DNA from: Phycomyces blakesleeanus NRRL 1555(-)
Taxonomy: Eukaryota; Mucoromycota; Mucoromycetes; Mucorales; Phycomycetaceae
Length of the DNA stretch: 64,000 nt
Assembly: GCF_001638985.1 (NCBI RefSeq)
Contig: NW_017265138.1
Span: 434,001 to 498,000 of the forward strand
Direction: 5' to 3'
Position 1 is the first letter of the stretch; the number at the start of each line of letters is the position of its first letter. The notes beneath the pieces were generated by a model that was given only the letters and a program-made list of their open reading frames with translations, made no database searches and was not told the origin of the DNA. The position numbers and the translations under genes are program-made. This document shows positions 58,616 through 64,000 of the stretch, in pieces.

Positions 58616-58651
<36 letters not shown>

Positions 58652-58936
58652 AGGTAGGTAGGTAGGTAGGTAGGTATATGAATAGAGTGTTAGTAAGGTA
58701 TATATATATATAAATAAGAGTATGTAGTGTGATATAGAAGGGGAGAGGGGGAGAAAAGGCTAGAAGAGCAAAGAGGAGGAAGAGCAAAATGAGTATGAAG
58801 AGGGGAGAGTAAGAAATTAGATTTTTTTGGGATTAGAATAAGAATAAGAACATTATTAAGAGATTAGGACAAAAAGGTTAGAAAGCGTCACAGCATTGAT
58901 CATATGATGGTGAGCCCCTCAAAAGGAAAGTGTCAA

Positions 58937-58973
<37 letters not shown>

Positions 58974-59948
58974 AAATGTATAAATATTTTTCCTTGCCCA
59001 CCAAGATTTTCTAATAATTTTTTCTAATAATAATAAATAATAATCTTGTGTTAATGAGGGGGGTTCAAAGGGATATAAAAGATACACATGTATTAAAACA
59101 AAAACTAAAGAGGAAGTCATGCTTATTCGGTAGTTGTGGCAGCATATTTTCATTGGATAACATTCTATCAATAACATATACACAATTTGTGAAAAAAGAT
59201 TGAAAAGAAAGGAGTCTATTAAAACAAAATGTATCTATGTGATTTTGTATCTATATATGTATTTATAGGACATAATCTTGAACTTAACCTTCCAAGCCCT
59301 CCCTTTTAGTCTTTCTTCTTTGTCTTCTTTGGCTTAAGAAAGAAAGAAGCTGAAGGACCATTAATTCATTAATTCATTAATTCACTTTATATAATAAGAA
59401 CAAGAACACAAAGCGTAAAATAAAGAGTCGATCTTCTTTATCATATTCTACTCTATATTATATTAAATCTTCCCCACATTAAATGTATCCTTATTAATTA
59501 GTTTCCCTGTATACAAACCCCCTCCCACGACCTATTCCAGCCACCTTTTTCTCGAGTCAACAAAAGGGAATTTTCTAAAAAAAAAAAAAAAAAAAAATTA
59601 TATACCACTTTTACATACTCCATCAGAACGAGTTTTGGGAGATAGAAAGGAATAATATAGGGTATTGTATAACACGAACAGAAAAATCAAGGGGATCATA
59701 AGAGAAAGTTAGATATCCAAAATAAAATAAATATATATATATAGCTAAAAAATGTTTCTAGGAGTTTATTTGGATATAAATACATACATATCTCTATGTA
59801 CAGATCTATAATGTATATACATCTTTGATTTTTATTCTTTTAGCTTATAACAAGCCAATCTCCATAATTGAATATAAAATAAAAATAAGAACAAAAGCAA
59901 CTTAAACTCAAACTCAAACACTTCTTTATCTTTACCTTTATCTTTCAA
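58212..59948. other. Spacer with multiple simple repeats
   Basis: Divergent region between the Yippee and RRM-PUF genes: (GCTGTA)n near 58365-58395, (CT)n near 58531-58567, (GTAG)n near 58650-58678, and a T28-A9 tract at about 58939-58976. No gene supported. Confidence 0.6.
58937..58977. repeat. Poly-T tract followed by poly-A
   Basis: About 28 T then 9-10 A; forms a strong T-A tract, no function inferred. Confidence 0.85.
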
Positions 59949-62774
59949 ATGGATAATACTAAAGGTACTCAGGGTACCAACCCATATTTCCCAACCCCAC
60001 CATTATCTTCTCGCCATCTCTCCCTTGACTTGTCAGATTCCCCAGTTTCATTCAACTCTTCAAGAAACCGCAGCCTTAACCTCAATTGCACAAAGAACCA
60101 ACCAGAATCCCTTTGGCCAACCAGTGTAACAAAACGCTCGAGTATGGTTGGAGACCGACGGTTTGGAACCCGTCTGATCCCAGATCCAGGAAGACCGCGT
60201 GCAATCAGTCTTGACGTATCCATGCGCCCAGAGTTTGCTCCATCTTCGTCTGCTTCTTATTATTGCAGAACATCCTTGCCATTCGAATCTCACCAACAAA
60301 GTGAATCGATGGCGACAATTGTTTCTTCAATCCCTCGGCCTTTCTATCAACTCTACAAAAAGGTATTTTCGTTTTTTAAGAATTATATATATAAGAATAA
60401 GAATAAGAATAAATTAAAAAGCAAGGGAACAGAATGTATACTTATTTAAATTAAATATATATATATATATGCATTTGTAGTCTGTATTGAATCCAATTGT
60501 ACAAGAAGAACGTTTGGAATCGCCTACACCTACACCAACACCCACACGCTCACTCTGGCTAGGAAACATTTCTTCGTCAGTCACCGCACCAGATATTGCG
60601 GCCATCTTTGACTGCTATGGTCCAATCGAAAGTATCCGCATCATTTTCGACCGCGAGTGTGCATTTGTAAACTTTGCCAAGGTTGAAGATGCAATTGAAG
60701 CCAGATCACACTTTCAGCCCCAGGCTGATGATCCCAGACTCGGACATGTCAAACTAGGGTTTGGGAATCCCGAGAATCCTATCCCTTTGCACGAGCCTCC
60801 AGCCCGTCAGCCCACCCGAGCTTTATGTAAGGACCACAAAATACACACACACACACACACACATACACATATATATATATATATATAAAATGTGTATTGG
60901 TTGATTGATTGATTTTATTTTTGTAAAAAAAAAAAAAAAAGGGATCGGCAATATCCCTAGTACTATCACACCTACAATGCTTTATTCAGTATTTGCGCCT
61001 TTTGGTCCAATTCAATCAGTCCGTATTCTGGGCCATAGGAACTGCGGCTTTGTCAACTTTCAGGATCAGCAAGACGCCCAGGCTGCAAAATCCGGTTTGA
61101 CCAACAAGGAACTCTTTGGGTGTGCGATTCGCCTGGGTTATGCCAAGGCTCCTTCCTGTATGACTGGGTCAGAAGACCAGAACAATAGGTCTGATTCTTC
61201 TTTACCTTCCAATGATCCAAATACGCTTATTGTCGCAAATAACGGTAGTCCAGCCTCACTACCTTTAAGTGTAGAGGCCGACCACCAAGACATTATTAGA
61301 ATGTTGTCTTTTCCGTCGTCGTGTTTGGCATTGTGTGTAAATTTTGTTGCTAATAATGATAATAATGATGATGATACAAATACAAATACAAATACAAATA
61401 AAAGTAAAAGTAAAAGTAATAAAGTGATATCAGAGAATGAGCGTTGTACTAGAAGATTCAAGTATTCCAGCTTTATTCCAGCCGCACCCGAGTTTGGTCA
61501 ATTACGCCAGGTAGACACAGGACATCTGAGAGATGTGAGAAGACGATTGGATACTGGCCAGGTATCGACAGACGAACTAGAAGAACTGGCGACAATGTGT
61601 TTGGAAGACTTTATTGCTCTTTGTAGTGGTACTATGATTTATGATTTGATTATTATTAAAAGAAATGTGTATAATATACCATGAATATTTAATTGCTGTT
61701 ATTATTTCTGCTATTTATTTTAGACCCGATTGGCAATATGATAGTTCAACACATATTTGAGCGGTGCTGTGAATCTACCCGCACGTTTCTTTTGGAAATG
61801 ACTATCCCTCATCTGGCATCAATTGGCGTACACAAGAATGGTACTTGGGCAGCACAAAAGATTATCGAAACCGCATTTCTTCCAGAAAAAGTAAATCAAA
61901 TAACCATTCTATTTAATATTTAATATTTAATTTTATTTTATTTAATAATTCATCATTAGGTGTGTGCTTCAATTAAACCTTTTGTGCCGCTACTACTGCT
62001 GGATCAATTCGGAAATTATGTTGTCCAGTGTTGTCTAGGACTTGGTCCTGATTACAATCAATTCATCTTTGATGCGATTGTAGACACATGCTGGGAGATA
62101 TCTCAGGGTCGGTTTGGTGCTCGTGCTGTTAGGGCCACTCTTGAGAATCCCCAGACGACCATGGAACAACAGGTAAATAAATAACAAAGAATATTTGTAT
62201 AGGCTAAAGAGCTGTGATTTGTTTATTACAGTACATTATAATAGTTGATTGAATAATATATATTTTTTGTTAGATATATGTTGCGGCTGCTTTGATACAA
62301 CATTCCTTGTCGCTGATCACAAATCCTAACGGCTCACTCCTTTTGATCTGGCTACTCGACAACTCTGAGATCTCAAGACGCTACTCAGCTGTTGTGCCAC
62401 GCCTGTTGCCAAATATCGGTAGACTGTGCAGCCACAAATTAGCTTCACTTACTATCCTCAAGATCATCTACCAGGACCAGGACATTGATGCCCGGCAGCT
62501 GTTGCTCGACCGACTGTTCTATGACGACCAGAATCCTCAGGTTAACCAGATCCTGGTTGACCAAGTGCATGGGGTTGGCTTTATCCAGCGCCTGTTGTCG
62601 AGCAGTCTGGACCTGTCCGAACGACGCCGGATTGCAGACCATGTCTGGCTGGCGATGCTAAAGAACGAGCTCTACCAGATCCAGGGATACAAACGCCTTT
62701 TGGAAGAAATTAGCATGCTTGGGGTCATTCATCCTTTGTTTGAGCAAGAAGATTTTTCTAACAAGAGTCTTTAA
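59949..62774 (+). CDS. RRM-PUF RNA-binding protein (Jsn1/Puf1-like)
   Basis: Exons 59949-60362, 60481-60826, 60942-61628, 61724-61890, 61960-62172, 62274-62774; 775 residues. A Ser/Arg/Pro-rich disordered N-terminus is followed by RRM1 (about residues 160-235: RNP2 'SLWLGNI', RNP1 'CAFVNF') and RRM2 (about 254-325: 'WIGNIPSTITPTML', 'CGFVNF'). After a Asn/Asp- and Ser/Lys-rich linker, Pumilio-type repeats run to the end: 'PIGNMIVQHIFERC', 'HKNGTWAAQKIIETAF', 'DQFGNYVVQCCLGLG', 'GRFGARAVRATLE', 'PNGSLLLIWLLD', 'HKLASLTILKIIY'. The RRM-before-PUF order is that of the fungal Jsn1/Puf2 group, which bind mRNA 3' UTRs and help localise nuclear-encoded mitochondrial messages. Only about six repeats are obvious, fewer than the canonical eight. 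Confidence 0.9.
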
Positions 62775-63468
62775 AAAAAATTATTTATTTATTTCAAAAA
62801 AAGTCTCCATGGTTTATTTCTTTATTTCTTTATGCTCCCATTATTTTGTTTTGTTTTAACCTTTGTATGATGCAGGATTACTATTGTTAGCTGTTATTGA
62901 TTATATTTTATTGCCTACCTTTCATTTATTCACTATACTCTTCTTATCTCATCTTCTTATGATCTGTTCTCTTGATTCCTATGCTTATTTCTTTCTTTTC
63001 TTTTATGCCCACCCCATTATCAACTGTCATTATATAGACATATTTAGTATATAAAATAAATATGTATGCACATTATATATGAATTTATATGTTTTAGTCA
63101 ATTGTGAATTAGAGTCTAACATAAAATCAAGATGTCCTAAGTTTGACGTACATGATCTTTGTGTGTATTTTCTCTGTCTACCTTTATTGATTTGATTTGA
63201 GTTGATTCTGGTTGCTTTAGCTTCATTTGCTTTACCTTGCTTTATTTTGATTTGATTTGATTTGATTTGCTTTGATTTGCTTTGCTTTGATTTGATTTGC
63301 TTTGACTACATAATTATTTTATTTTATTTTATTTGTCCTTTTTTTTTTTTTTTGCAGGTATTTAAATTCTTGATTTTCCTGCACCTACTTCTTCCTCTTC
63401 CTCTTCCTCTTCTTTTTTTCTTTCTTTTACTAATAACCACCAATATATATATATATATATATATAAAG
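62775..63468. other. Spacer with GATTT and pyrimidine repeats
   Basis: 3' flank of the RRM-PUF gene, then (TTTGATTTGA)n near 63246-63305 and a CT/TTC-rich stretch before the next ATG. No gene seen. Confidence 0.55.
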
Positions 63469-63944
63469 ATGGTAAATAAAGTACGAAAATACACATATAG
63501 CTATTATGATCTTGATTGATTGATTGATTGATTAGGCTTGGCTTGGCTTGGCTTGGCTTTGGATCAATCAAATATACTTATTTTATATTATAGGCTGATT
63601 ATCCACCAAACGTTCCTCCACCGGCTTATAATAATGGTCCTACCACCTCTGGTCCTGGTGGCGTTGGTGGACCGAACACCAATTTACCTGGTCAGACATA
63701 CTATCAGCCTCCTCCTCTTAATGAGCAACCACTACCTGGCCAGCCCCCGGTGCCACCTCCAGCCGGCGAACGAAAGAATCCGGTGATGACCTTTTACGCT
63801 CCTCCCCAGAACAGATCTCTTGGGCTGAGACGAAGACTTTGTTCGGTTGTCTTGTGCTGTATCATCATTGGTCTTGTTGTTGGGCTTGCTTCAGGCTTGA
63901 CACGTCGGTCATATAATTCTGGTCGGGGAAGATGTCAATGGTAA
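63469..63944 (+). CDS. Small proline-rich single-pass membrane protein
   Basis: ATG 63469 follows a long (AT)n. Exon 1 is either 3 nt (ATG only, donor at 63472) or 12 nt (M-V-N-K, donor at 63481); both donors are phase 0 and GT. Exon 2 is 63594-63944, giving 117 or 120 residues. N-terminal 70 residues are Pro/Gly/Asn/Tyr-rich ('YPPNVPPPAYNNGP', 'GQTYYQPPPLNEQPLPG', 'PPVPPP'). Then 'RRRLCSVVLCCIIIGLVVGLASG' (two parts: a basic stop-transfer-like RRR and a 20-residue hydrophobic helix with Cys pair for possible palmitoylation) and a short basic tail. The layout resembles small fungal plasma-membrane or tail-anchored proteins with proline-rich cytosolic domains. Function unknown. A (GGCTT)n repeat sits in the intron. 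Confidence 0.75.
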
Positions 63945-64000
63945 GAAAGGAAAGAGAAAATACAGTTGACAAAATATTTGTACAGACAAACAAAGGCATA

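Noticed and set aside
63262..63571. Open stretches in GATTT and GGCTT repeats near the window end
   Set aside because: Simple-sequence artefacts around the promoter and intron of the last gene.
1..64000. CRISPR arrays, operons, riboswitches and bacterial-type defence systems
   Set aside because: The window is eukaryotic with spliced genes; no spaced direct-repeat array or co-directional tight gene blocks were seen.

Overview
The window reads as nuclear DNA of an early-diverging (Mucoromycota-like) filamentous fungus. Genes carry many short GT-AG introns, mostly 50-150 nt. Intergenic DNA is very AT-rich and full of microsatellites. The gene content is fungal: a Zn2Cys6 regulator, a Yap-like bZIP with DUF3425, Cut8/Sts1, an RRM-PUF protein, a GH16 wall enzyme with a GPI-type tail, and Tc1/IS630-like and LINE transposons. 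Phylum and order are inferred from gene style and family content; no species marker is present.

Layout. 1-1976: 3' part of MTO1/GidA (mitochondrial tRNA modification), then a decayed transposase scrap. 3401-8883: a Zn2Cys6 regulator, a secreted thaumatin-like protein and, convergent to it, a GPI-type GH16 glucan enzyme. 8.9-22 kb: an AT-rich, repeat-rich island with almost no host genes. Inside it sits a tRNA-Val(AAC) gene carrying a nearly complete LINE (13097-18726). The 16-bp target-site duplication of the LINE is the 5' end of the tRNA itself. The LINE's second ORF is split by a solo LTR, and an inverted twin LTR lies just downstream. 22.1-33 kb: DNA2 nuclease-helicase (16 exons) and RMI1, convergent neighbours that both belong to the Sgs1/BLM-Top3 end-resection and dissolution machinery. 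35.9-38.3 kb: bZIP regulator. 41.9-43.4 kb: Cut8/Sts1 proteasome tether. 44.7-48.5 kb: a second mobile-element cluster made of a CACTA-like non-autonomous element, a diverged LTR, a minisatellite and a broken Tc1/IS630-like transposon. 49.4-63.9 kb: a dense housekeeping block with a CaMKK-type kinase, CENP-N/Chl4, OLA1, mL53, Yippee, an RRM-PUF RNA-binding protein and a small proline-rich membrane protein.

The strongest candidates for something new are three. The first is the LINE/tRNA-Val arrangement: the insertion lies within the tRNA gene, yet the duplication leaves a complete tRNA copy. The second is a duplicated acidic motif in the DNA2 N-terminus that resembles RPA70N-binding peptides, with a comparable acidic stretch in the neighbouring RMI1. 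The third is the 1.2-kb element with CACTG termini and subterminal palindromic CTCGTAAC repeats. Exon joins were worked out by hand from reading-frame phase and splice signals. They are internally consistent in frame but have not been tested against transcripts.
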